Source: Dolichospermum sp. ST_sed8 (lineage in GTDB: Bacteria > Cyanobacteriota > Cyanobacteriia > Cyanobacteriales > Nostocaceae). From it: a DNA stretch of 34,728 nt. Location: positions 1-34,728 of the forward strand of contig JAKOGY010000022.1 in assembly GCA_028658405.1 (NCBI GenBank). Reading direction: 5' to 3'. A program made the translations under genes and the position numbers. This document shows positions 17,363-27,000 of this stretch, piece by piece; positions within the stretch are counted from its first letter, which is position 1, and every line of letters starts with the position of its first letter. The notes under the pieces are model-generated. The model was not told where the DNA came from, did no database searches, and worked only from the letters and a program-made list of their open reading frames with translations.

Positions 17363-19276
17363 TTAGTAACGTATTGCTTGATATCGTCCTAAAGCCATTA
17401 AAGGGAAATACTGTTGATAAAGGTGATACTTCAAATAAAAATGACAAGGAAAACCAGTTCCTGTAAAGTAAATTTCATCCCAAGTACCATCTAATTTTTG
17501 TGTTTCCAATAGGTAATTAATCCCCTTTTCAATACTATCAAGAGCTAATTTACCCGTAGCTTCACCTGCGGCTATTAACCCAATTAAAGCCCATGCAGTT
17601 TGAGACGCTGTACTGTTACCTTTTCCCTTCAAACTAGGATCATTGTAACTAAAACAAGTTTCTCCCCAACCACCATCAGTATTTTGTACTTTCTCTAACC
17701 AAGCTGTACCCTGTTCTATGTTTTTACTATATTTCCGGGGATTTATTAAAGCTAAAGCCGATAAAACGCCGCTAGTTCCATAAATGTAATTTACACCCCA
17801 ACGCCCAAACCAACAACCTTCTATTTCTTGTTCGGCTACGAGATAATCTAGAGACTTTTCTAAATTATTTGGTGGAATTGATAAATTACAGGCACCTAAC
17901 ATTTCTAATACTCTAGCTGTGACATCAGCAGTATTAGGATCAATCATAGCTTTCAAATCACCATAAGGTACCCAATTGAGCCATTCTTGGTCATTATCAA
18001 GATCAAAAGCTGCCCAACCTCCCGGTTTACATTGCATAGAAGCAATCCAATTTAAAGCCCTATCAATAGCTTGTTTTTTCAGTTCTTCATTTGGTAGTTT
18101 TGCTTGATATAAAGCCATAACAACCACAGCCGAATCATCCACATCAGGATAAAAGCGATTTTCAAATTCAAACGCCCAAGCCCCAGGTTTTCCCTGCTTG
18201 TTTTTGACGTTCCAATCACCATAATCCAGAATTTGTTTCTCTATTAACCATTCTCCAGCTTTCACTATAGCCGGATCATTTGCTGCAAAACCTGAATCAA
18301 TCAAAGCCCGAATCGCCCAAGCAGTATCCCATACAGGAGAAACACAAGGTTGCACACAGTAATTATTTTCTGTTTCGATAGCAAAATTATCAACTGCTTT
18401 TAAACCCCGCTCTATAATTGGGTCATTAACATCATAATCTAAACATTTTAAAGCTAACAGAGAATTTAACATAGCGGGAATAATTCCCCCCCAATCACCT
18501 GTAACTTCTTGACGTTCTAAAATCCATTTTTCGGCGGCTTCAATACCTTCATGTCTGAAAGGAAGAAAATTTAAACTTTCTGCTAATTTAAAACCATCAT
18601 CGAGAATATTAAAAATATCTGACCAATCACCATTTTTTGGTAATTCCCAACGGACATTATCCACACCTTCGGCATATAATTCATCTAAATTAATTGGTTG
18701 ATCAATTTCAAAAATAGGTTTACGATCAAAAACAATTAATAATGGCACAGTGCTAGAACGCGCCCAACTCGAAAGTTCATAAATATTGAAAGGAAAATTA
18801 TCGGGAAGCAACATTACCCAAGATGGTAAAGAAGGCAGTCCGCGCCAATTATAACAGCCAATTAAAGCCAGATGTAATTTTGTAAAAATGCGAGTTTTGC
18901 TAATACCACCTTTTGCTAAAATTAGCGATTTCGCTTTTACCATTACCGGATCTGTAGCAGGTACACCTAACAACCTCAAAGCCATATAGGCTTCTACAGT
19001 GGTATTTAAATCCCCACCATCACCATAAAACAATTCCCAACCTCCATGTTCTCGTTGTTGAGAACGGAGATAATTTTCAACTTTATGTAAAGGTCTGGTT
19101 TTGTCAGTTCCCCAAATCTTATGTAGTAAAACAGCTTCAGAAGTGATGGTAACATTAGATTCTAACTCTGCCCACCAATAACCATCAGGGTTTTGAATTG
19201 AAAGCAGATGTTGTTGACTAGCTGTAATCGCATCTACAACTTGCTTGACTTTTGCCCGATCTTGTGTTTGCATCAA
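17363..19276 (-). CDS. shc: squalene-hopene cyclase
   Basis: A 637-residue terpene cyclase of the usual length that converts squalene to hopene at the cytoplasmic membrane. The catalytic acid motif DVDD lies at about 378-381 (YPDVDDSAVVVM). Several QW motifs are visible: PDGYWWAEL (about 30-38), REHGGWELF, the GDWGG region, QCKPGGWAAF and NTDGGWGE. It starts at ATG (MMQTQDRAK; the second ATG is possible). It lies back to back with the HpnB-like glycosyltransferase gene across a 149-base gap, making a hopanoid unit. Confidence 0.97.
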   Translation of the reverse strand: MMQTQDRAKVKQVVDAITASQQHLLSIQNPDGYWWAELESNVTITSEAVLLHKIWGTDKTRPLHKVENYLRSQQREHGGWELFYGDGGDLNTTVEAYMALRLLGVPATDPVMVKAKSLILAKGGISKTRIFTKLHLALIGCYNWRGLPSLPSWVMLLPDNFPFNIYELSSWARSSTVPLLIVFDRKPIFEIDQPINLDELYAEGVDNVRWELPKNGDWSDIFNILDDGFKLAESLNFLPFRHEGIEAAEKWILERQEVTGDWGGIIPAMLNSLLALKCLDYDVNDPIIERGLKAVDNFAIETENNYCVQPCVSPVWDTAWAIRALIDSGFAANDPAIVKAGEWLIEKQILDYGDWNVKNKQGKPGAWAFEFENRFYPDVDDSAVVVMALYQAKLPNEELKKQAIDRALNWIASMQCKPGGWAAFDLDNDQEWLNWVPYGDLKAMIDPNTADVTARVLEMLGACNLSIPPNNLEKSLDYLVAEQEIEGCWFGRWGVNYIYGTSGVLSALALINPRKYSKNIEQGTAWLEKVQNTDGGWGETCFSYNDPSLKGKGNSTASQTAWALIGLIAAGEATGKLALDSIEKGINYLLETQKLDGTWDEIYFTGTGFPCHFYLKYHLYQQYFPLMALGRYQAIRY

Positions 19277-19425
19277 ATACCTACCTCAGCACCAAATAAT
19301 ATTCAATAACATAACCGAAATGAGAGAACATTATTCCCCAGAATTGAGTAAACATTGTATTCTGTCCAAGGAGCATGAGAATTAAATTTGTTTTTTAAAT
19401 TTTGAATGGGGATAAAGCAACAGTT

Positions 19426-20589
19426 ATGGCAGCAATTTTATTGAGTTCTACACTTCTATCCTTAGTCATTTGGTTATTTTTAATCTTATTTTGGGGGCAA
19501 TTTTGGCGAGTTGATCAGCAATTAGAAGTAAATAAAAATACTGATATCACTACTTTGCCAACTGTGTGCGTAATAGTTCCCGCCCGCAATGAAGCCGATG
19601 TGATTCCCATTAGCTCGCGATCGCTCCTCCTTCAAGACTATCCTGGTAATTTCACCATCTTGTTAGTAGACGACGGCAGTAGCGATGGTACAGCCAATTT
19701 TGCCCAAGGAGTAGCCCACGCCCTCGACAAAACGCAACAATTGCAGATTGTATCTAGCACCTCATTACCTACAGGTTGGACAGGAAAATTGTGGGCAATG
19801 GAACAAGGTGTACAAACAGCCAGTGAATTGAAACCAGACTATTTTTTACTGACTGACGCAGATATAGAACATGATCCCAGCAACTTACAGCGCTTAGTTG
19901 CCAAAGCCGAGGCACAAAAATTAGACCTCGTATCCATCATGGTACGCTTGCGCTGTCAAAGCTTTTGGGAACAACTATTAATTCCTGCTTTCGTCTTTTT
20001 CTTCCAAAAACTCTACCCCTTTACCTGGGTAAATAACCCCAAAAAAGCGATCGCCGCTGCTGCTGGAGGTTGTATCTTAATTCATAGAGAAGCCCTCAAT
20101 AGAATTGGTGGACTACAAATTATTCGTCAGGCTTTAATTGATGATTGTTCTCTGGCCAAAGCTGTCAAATCCAGTCATGGAAAAATCTGGTTAGGACTCA
20201 GCACCTTAACAATTAGCTTACGTCCTTACGATTCCCTGAAAACAATTTGGGATATGGTAGCCCGCAGTGCCTATACCCAACTCAATTATTCCCCCTTATT
20301 ACTAGCAGGGAGTTTGTTGGGAATGACATTAGTTTATTTATTACCACCAATAGGAATTATTTTGGGTGCGGTGTTGGGGAATTGGATGATTACCCTGTCC
20401 TCTTTCATCGGATATCTACTCATGACTTTCGCTTATTTCCCAATTATTCGCTTTTATAAATGTTCTCCAATTTTTGCTTTTAGTCTACCAATCATTGCTT
20501 TTTTATATACTCTCATGACAGTAGATTCAGCATTACAACATTGGCAAGGGCGTGGGGGTGCATGGAAAGGTAGGGTATATACCAATTGA
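19426..20589 (+). CDS. hpnB: hopanoid-associated glycosyltransferase HpnB-like
   Basis: Family 2 glycosyltransferase with an N-terminal membrane helix and several C-terminal membrane helices (about 290-375). Substrate motifs are visible: PARNEAD, LLVDDGSSDGT (first Asp pair), LTDADIEHD (metal-binding DxD) and DDCSLAKAV. The frame is open to a TTG at 19402, but the ATG at 19426 (MAAILLSSTLL) has GGGGA upstream and gives a normal N-terminal helix. Divergent placement from squalene-hopene cyclase supports a role in hopanoid head-group synthesis. HpnB's exact reaction is not well defined. Confidence 0.85.
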   Translation: MAAILLSSTLLSLVIWLFLILFWGQFWRVDQQLEVNKNTDITTLPTVCVIVPARNEADVIPISSRSLLLQDYPGNFTILLVDDGSSDGTANFAQGVAHALDKTQQLQIVSSTSLPTGWTGKLWAMEQGVQTASELKPDYFLLTDADIEHDPSNLQRLVAKAEAQKLDLVSIMVRLRCQSFWEQLLIPAFVFFFQKLYPFTWVNNPKKAIAAAAGGCILIHREALNRIGGLQIIRQALIDDCSLAKAVKSSHGKIWLGLSTLTISLRPYDSLKTIWDMVARSAYTQLNYSPLLLAGSLLGMTLVYLLPPIGIILGAVLGNWMITLSSFIGYLLMTFAYFPIIRFYKCSPIFAFSLPIIAFLYTLMTVDSALQHWQGRGGAWKGRVYTN

Positions 20590-21103
20590 GGGAGCAGGGA
20601 GAAATTTTTTGTCTTTCTTCTTCTGTATTCCTGGTGACGTACTCTACACACTTCCTTTCAGGTGAGTGTGGGCAACGAGCGTGACTCCTAATCCGGACAT
20701 CAACGTAGGGGCGTATTGCTATACGCTTCTACACCGTGCGCCCCACGGTTCTTTGGTTTTGAGATTTGTTTTTTGTTTTGTAGGCAATAAATTCGCCCGT
20801 ATCGCTTATATACAAGCACTAAAGTGAATGAGCTTTACGCTTGCCGGGTAATCCTGTAAAGACAATAGATCAAAAGTAGTCAGAATATTTAAAAGAAGTC
20901 CGGATTGGACATTACTAATGGGGGATAAAGTAGTGGGAATTGACAATCCCCGCTCTAACTCCTCAACTACAGCCTAGAGCTACTTGCTAACGCAGATTTA
21001 TAGCAAACGTTTGTGTAACTAACGGGGAATGACCTATTACACTGGCTTTGCTGTAACCAAAATTTATCACCCCCCTTCAAAAAAACAATAACACAGCACC
21101 ATC
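20590..21103. other. intergenic region without a gene
   Basis: No ORF is supported. A repeat of the TAGGGGCGTA...TACGC class lies at about 20706-20735. The last 100 bases probably contain the promoter of the FG-GAP protein gene, but no element was fixed. Confidence 0.5.
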
Positions 21104-23197
21104 ATGGAACCAATTATTAACTCCACTACATCCGAAAATAACACTAATCAATTAACACCTATAGATCCTTTAGTCATTGATCCTAACGTTATAGATCCTG
21201 CAAATACCTATTTTATCGTTGGCGGTGTGAATGACGATAAACTAGGCTACTCCGTTAGCAATGCTGGCGATATTAACCGTGATGGACTTGACGATATAGT
21301 CATCGGTTCACCTTTAAGCGATCGTAATGATCAAAGTAACTCCGGGAAAACTTATGTAGTCTTTGGCAAAAATAACTTTCAACAAACCATAGACCCCTCC
21401 ACCCTCAATGTTACTCCAGACTTGGTGATTAATGGGGTTGGAGAAGGTGATGAATCAGGCCATTCCGTTAGCAATATTGGGGATATTAACGGTGATGGTA
21501 TTGATGACCTAGCTATTGGCGCACCCTTATCAGACATCAATGGAAATAATTCTGGGGCTGCTTATATCATCTTTGGCAGTGAAGAGTCCAACTATTTTAG
21601 TAATCCCATCGAACTCTCTAACCTTGACACCACACAGGGTTTGACCATCAAGGGTGGTCAGTCTGGTGATCATGCAGGTTGGTCTGTTAGTAGCGCTGGC
21701 GATTTTAATGGTGATGACATCAAAGACCTATTAATCGGTGCAACCAGTCCTAATGATGACGAATCAGGTAATCAAGGAGAAGCCTATATCATCTTTGGGA
21801 AAAAAGATGGTTTTGGTTCCACTTCCACCTTAGACCTCTCCAACATTGGGGTTAATGATGGTTTAAAAATCATCAGCAATGATGATGATAACCTCGGCTA
21901 TTCCGTGAGCGATGCTGGAGATATCAACGGTGATAATATTGATGACATCATTGTTGGTGCGCCCTATGCTAATGACAATTCTGGAAGCAGTTTTGTTATT
22001 TATGGACGGAAGAAGGTTGAGTCCGAAAACTCCCTTACTTCCAATATCATCAATGTCTCTAATCTCAGTAGCAGCAATGGTTTTACCTTCAACGGACAAA
22101 GTGGTGATAAATCAGGCTTCTCTGTTAGCAAAGCTGGAGATATCAATGGTGATAATATTGATGACATCATTATTGGGGCAAAAGACGGAAATCCCAATGA
22201 CAAAGAATTTGCGGGCAGAGCATATGTAGTATTTGGGAAACAAGGTGGTTTCGATTCAAACTTAACCCTCTCCAATCTAAATGGCACAAATGGCTTTACC
22301 ATCAATGGTATTACTCCCTTTGACAATACTGGCTCGTCTGTTAGCGCTTTAGGAGATTTTAATGGTGATAATGTTGATGACATTATTGTTGGGGCAATAA
22401 ATGCTACTAATAGTTCTGGACGAGGCTATGTCATTTATGGTAGTAAAACAGGCTTTGCTCCTACCTTTGAACTCTCTAGTTTCGACACATCTAACTACGA
22501 CGGTAAAAAAGGTTTTATAATTGACGGCGTTGAAAATAGTAACTTAGGTCACTCAGTCAGTAGTGCCGGAGATGTCAATGGTGACAGTGTTAACGATTTA
22601 ATTATTAGCGCACCCTTTGCTAATTCCCAAGCAGGTGAAGCCTATGTGATGTTTGGAACTGGAACTGGGACTGGAACTGGAACTGGTAACTCTTCGAGTT
22701 CATCTGAGCAAAATCCAATACAAAGGGAATCGCTAGATTTACGGGGTATTACTGGTCTAGTAAACGTTGAATTTGTAGTTAACAGAGAAGCAAATTACAA
22801 CAATTTTGTTGGCTTTTACCGCGTGACTGGTGATAATGGCGGTATTGATACCAATGGTGATGGTACGGCTGATATCCTCCCAGGACAGGATGGTTATACT
22901 CAAGCAGCTATTAATGGCCGTGTTTCTGCTATTGCTTTGACTGTGAACAACGGTGGAACAGCAAATTTCAATACTACTCTTGCAAATGGTGCTACGTATG
23001 TACCATTCATTGTAGTAAATAATACGATAAATACCAGTAACCCAGAAGCTTACTTCACCTTCTTGGGTGCTAACTCAGATGGTGTTGATCATGTGCGGGT
23101 TTTAGGCAATAATACCTTTGCTTTCGAGGATATACGTGGTGGTGGTGACAATGATTTTAATGATATAGTTGCTCAAGTCAAATTGACTTTTGCTTAA
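21104..23197 (+). CDS. FG-GAP beta-propeller protein with DUF4114 domain
   Basis: Probably an exported calcium-binding surface protein of 697 residues. Seven repeats of the form GYSVSNAGDINRDGLDD-IVIGSP (about 45-515) each carry a DxNxDxxDD calcium loop, enough for a seven-bladed integrin-like propeller. A Gly-Thr linker (about 518-529, from a GGAACT tandem repeat) leads to Ser residues and a C-terminal DUF4114 domain that ends FEDIRGGGDNDFNDIVAQV. There is no N-terminal signal peptide, so type I (C-terminal signal) export is likely. It lies upstream of the giant RTX protein and may share its location or partner. Confidence 0.88.
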   Translation: MEPIINSTTSENNTNQLTPIDPLVIDPNVIDPANTYFIVGGVNDDKLGYSVSNAGDINRDGLDDIVIGSPLSDRNDQSNSGKTYVVFGKNNFQQTIDPSTLNVTPDLVINGVGEGDESGHSVSNIGDINGDGIDDLAIGAPLSDINGNNSGAAYIIFGSEESNYFSNPIELSNLDTTQGLTIKGGQSGDHAGWSVSSAGDFNGDDIKDLLIGATSPNDDESGNQGEAYIIFGKKDGFGSTSTLDLSNIGVNDGLKIISNDDDNLGYSVSDAGDINGDNIDDIIVGAPYANDNSGSSFVIYGRKKVESENSLTSNIINVSNLSSSNGFTFNGQSGDKSGFSVSKAGDINGDNIDDIIIGAKDGNPNDKEFAGRAYVVFGKQGGFDSNLTLSNLNGTNGFTINGITPFDNTGSSVSALGDFNGDNVDDIIVGAINATNSSGRGYVIYGSKTGFAPTFELSSFDTSNYDGKKGFIIDGVENSNLGHSVSSAGDVNGDSVNDLIISAPFANSQAGEAYVMFGTGTGTGTGTGNSSSSSEQNPIQRESLDLRGITGLVNVEFVVNREANYNNFVGFYRVTGDNGGIDTNGDGTADILPGQDGYTQAAINGRVSAIALTVNNGGTANFNTTLANGATYVPFIVVNNTINTSNPEAYFTFLGANSDGVDHVRVLGNNTFAFEDIRGGGDNDFNDIVAQVKLTFA

Positions 23198-23216
23198 AAG
23201 ACATTTCTCAGATTCA

Positions 23217-23249
23217 TATCCCCGACTTCTTGGAGAAGTCGGGGATTTT
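23217..23249. repeat. dispersed palindrome ATCCCCGACTTC...GAAGTCGGGGAT
   Basis: Perfect-arm member of the palindrome family, about 20 bases after the FG-GAP gene stop, followed by TTTTG. It may serve as its terminator. Confidence 0.8.
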
Positions 23250-23254
23250 GTTTA

Positions 23255-23479
23255 GCAGCATGGATTAAACAAGCTGCTAGAAAAACTCAAATTATTATCA
23301 CTACCCATAGTCCTAATCTTTTAGATCATTTTACAGATTGTTTAGAAAATGTTTATTGTTTTTATGATAAAACACATTTTTCTATGAAAATACTCTCACG
23401 AGAAATGTTAAGAGAACTCCACAAAAAAGATTATCCAATTTTGTGGGATGGGCATCTGGTTCCCTCCTTGTATTATTAG
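23255..23479 (+). pseudogene. 3' remnant of an AAA/ABC-type ATPase gene
   Basis: An open frame without a start codon translates to a segment with KTQIIITTHSPNLLDHF, the strand-plus-His switch that follows Walker B in AAA-15/21 or RecF-like ATPases. It runs on through ENVYCFYD to a stop at 23477-23479. The rest of the protein is missing, and a palindromic repeat abuts its left edge. A defence or overcoming-lysogenization (OLD)-like ATPase is a possible source, but the fragment is too short to tell. Confidence 0.55.
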
Positions 23480-23698
23480 CGGGCAAGATGCCCGCACCAC
23501 AAGAAATTTTGGGATATTTTTTTAATTGGAAGTCTCTAAACCAAAAACTAGTTTGATAGCTTGCGTGACGTTAGCCATAAAGTCCTCTTGTCAGTATCAA
23601 TTAGATCCCTCTAAATCTCCCTTAAAAAGGGAGACTTTGATTCTGGTTCCCCCTTTTTCAAGGGGGGTTAGGGGGGATCTAAAAGTGCCTAAAGTCAC

Positions 23699-23751
23699 AG
23701 TCGGTTTTAACCGACTTTAGCTATAAGACAGGGAATTTATTCCCTGGATTC
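23699..23751. repeat. 53-bp direct repeat, left flank of the RTX gene
   Basis: It matches 29746-29798 at 52 of 53 positions in the same orientation. It starts with the palindrome AGTCGGTTTTAACCGACT and runs through CAGGGAATTTATTCCCTG. The two copies bracket the 1819-residue surface protein gene. Confidence 0.9.
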
Positions 23752-23855
23752 CTGGATTCCTGGATTCCTGGATTCCTGGATTCCTGGATTCCTGGATTCC
23801 TGGATTCCCTGGATTCCTGGATTCCCTGGATTCCCTGGATTCCTGGATTCCCTGG
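23743..23855. repeat. tandem octamer array CCTGGATT, about 13 copies
   Basis: Head-to-tail CCTGGATT units, with some 9-base variants (CCCTGGATT). It is attached to the 53-bp repeat; the right-hand copy has only a few short units (GGATTCT). Its minus strand is open but gives a low-complexity peptide and is not a gene. Confidence 0.9.
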
Positions 23856-24028
23856 GTTCTTTGAAAGCTTTTTAACCATTTTGAGTATATATCCGAAATT
23901 TAGAGTTGACACTGGTAATTAATTGTGTCACGCTAGTATCTATACAACCCTTGACAATAAATGTCATAATCCGTGACAAATCCTATCGTCTCCATAAATC
24001 AATTTAATACCAATAATTAATCAAATCC

Positions 24029-27000
24029 ATGAATACCGTACTTAACCCCCTGCTCACACAGACATACAACAAACTTAGCACCTTTGCAGGTTCAGATAAC
24101 TTCTGGAATCTATTCGATACTACATTTGGTACACAATACAATCGTAGCACAGCGGAAATTCTGCGTTTACAATGGCTATCTGGTGATTTTAGTCAACTTC
24201 CACAAATTGAGATTCTTGATAATAGCACTCTTGCTAATGCTAACGGCGCTTATGCCGGCAGCACTAATAAAATTTATTTATCAGCTAATTTTATCGCAAC
24301 TTCCACACCAGAAGCCATTAGCGCAGTTTTGTTAGAGGAAATTGGACATTTTGTAGATGCTCAAATTAATCAAACAGATACTCTCGGAGATGAGGGAGAA
24401 AAGTTTTCTGCATTAGTGCGCGGACAGAATTTAACAACTCAGGAATTAACGAGAATTAACATAGAAAATGATTGGGCAAATATTACTGTAGACGGCAACC
24501 AACTAAGTGTAGAACAGGCTGCACCAATTGTTTTAACAGTGACAACAACCGCAGATCAAAATGATGGTAGTGCTACTGGTGGTTTATCTTTGCGGGATGC
24601 GATTTTAATAGCCAATGCTAATACAACCAATGATTACATTATCAATTTGACAGGAGGACAAACTTATTCATTGAGTATTAAGAATACTGCTGCACTTAAT
24701 GATGGTGGAGATGAACAAGCAGCCGTCAGAGGAGATTTAGATATTTTAGCTGGTGGAAAAATTACCATTAAATCTGTTGGCACTCAAAAAGCAATTATTG
24801 ACGCAACAAATTTAAAAACAAGTTTTGCATCAGGCTTTGGAGATTCGGCAATTGATGTCAAAGACAATGCCTATTTGATTTTGAATGGTGTAACGATTAC
24901 TGGTGCATCTGTAGGTGCAGTTTGGATCGGCACTAATAGCACCGCAGAAATTAGTAATAGTCTCATTACTAATAATGAAATTACCGTCGCATCTGCTGGT
25001 TCTGAGAGTAATCAGGATGGCAGTGGTATTGCAAACTATGGAACTTTACTTTTAAAAGACAGCACTATTAGTAATAATAAAGCTGCACGTGATGGTGGTG
25101 GTATTTTCAACGCTGGAACGTCTACAATTACCAATACTACGATTAGTGGTAATATAGCGAATCGACACGGTGGTGGTATTTACAACGGTGATGAATATTA
25201 TCAAAATAATGTAGTTCTTAGCATTACTAATACAACTGTTAGTGGTAATAGTGCCAATGGTATTGGTGGTGGTATTTTTAACCGTGAAATAGCTTATCTG
25301 AATAACAGCACTATCACTAATAATACTGCTGATTTAGATAGCAATAGTGGCAGTACGGGTGGCGAAATTTATTATTTCAAGAGCTATAATGGTTCGACAA
25401 CGGGAACGGTTAACATAGATAGCAATAGTGACAGTACAGGTGGCGGAATTTATAACTTAAATATTGATTCTAGTATTTTTAGCGTGCCTTATTTTCCGGG
25501 AACAATTTATGCCAAAAATACAATCATTGCAGGCAATTTTGGCACACCAAATAATAGCAATGGTGATATTTATGGACCAATTAATGGCAATAACTATAAC
25601 TTAATAGGCAATACAACAGGATCTAGTGGCACAATTGGCACGGGAACGGATCTTGTTAACTCTAATATTCTCCTTGGTACTCTGCAAAATAACGGCAGTA
25701 AGAACCAAACCCATGCTTTATTAGATGGAAGTCTAGCGATTAATGCGGGTAATAATAGTCTAATTTCCTTAGACACAAATGATATTGATGGTGATGGAAA
25801 TACAACTGAAACCATTCCTTTTGATCAACGAGGAACAGGTTTTTCTCGAATTGCAAATAATCGTGTAGATATTGGCGCATTTGAGTTTCAAGGAATCCCT
25901 TCTCCCTTTATCACAATCAATAATATTTCTATTATTGAAGGGAACAGTGGCACAAAAACGGGAACTGTAACAGTTAATTTAAACGCCGCATCTCTTCAAA
26001 CGGTGACAGTTAATTACACAACAGCTAATAATACCGCCATTTCTGGAATTGATTATACTACTACCAGTGGTCAATTGTCTTTTGCACCAGGAGAAACCAC
26101 TAAAACCATAAATGTGAATATCCTGGGAGATAATATTGCTGAAGCTAATAAAAGTTTCTTTGTTAACCTTAGTAATCCCACAAATTCCTTCCTTTACCAA
26201 ACCAATGTACAAGGAATTGTTACCATTACTGATGACGAACCTCATCCGATTATTCTGGGAAGTAATTCAATACCCAATCCAGCTATTACTCTAACCGTAA
26301 ATACAACTACAGATCAAAATGATGGTAGTGCTACCAATGGTTTATCGTTGCGGGATGCGATTTTAATAGCCAATGCTGATACAACCAACGATTACATTAT
26401 CAATTTGACAGGGGGAACAACCTATAAACTCACAGCTTTTTCTCTCACTGATACCAAAGGGGGAGATTTAGATGTCCTCGGTAATGTCACCATTCAATCA
26501 ACGGGAACTGAACCTGCCACAATTGATGCTAGTGGTTTGACAAATCCAGATAGGGTTTTTCAAGTATCTAATTACTTAAACTTGGGCAATATTGTAGTCA
26601 CAGGAGGTTCAACAAGTGGCGCTGGTGGTGGGATTCATATTGGACAGAATGCTACAGCCAGCTTATTCAACACGACTGTCAAAAACAATTCCAGTTCATC
26701 GACAGGAGGAGGAATATTTAATAGTGGTTTAATGGTGTTACTCAACTCAACTGTTGCTGATAATAAATCTGTTAATTCTCTTGGTGGTATCTATAATTCT
26801 GGTCAAGCAATTCTGTTGGGAACAACGATTAAAAATAACCGTGCGAAGTCGGGTGGTGGTGTCTCTAATGATGGAACCTTAACTATCAGTAATAGCACGA
26901 TTTATAATAACACCGCTGAATATTTTGGTGGAGGAATATACCAGAATGCAGGTACACTTAGCTTAATTAACAGTACCATAAGCGAGAATTACGGTTATTA

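Noticed and set aside
23721-23912. 63-residue minus-strand ORF rich in NPGIQ/ESR units
   Set aside because: It is the translation of the CCTGGATT tandem array; the peptide is low complexity and has no gene context.
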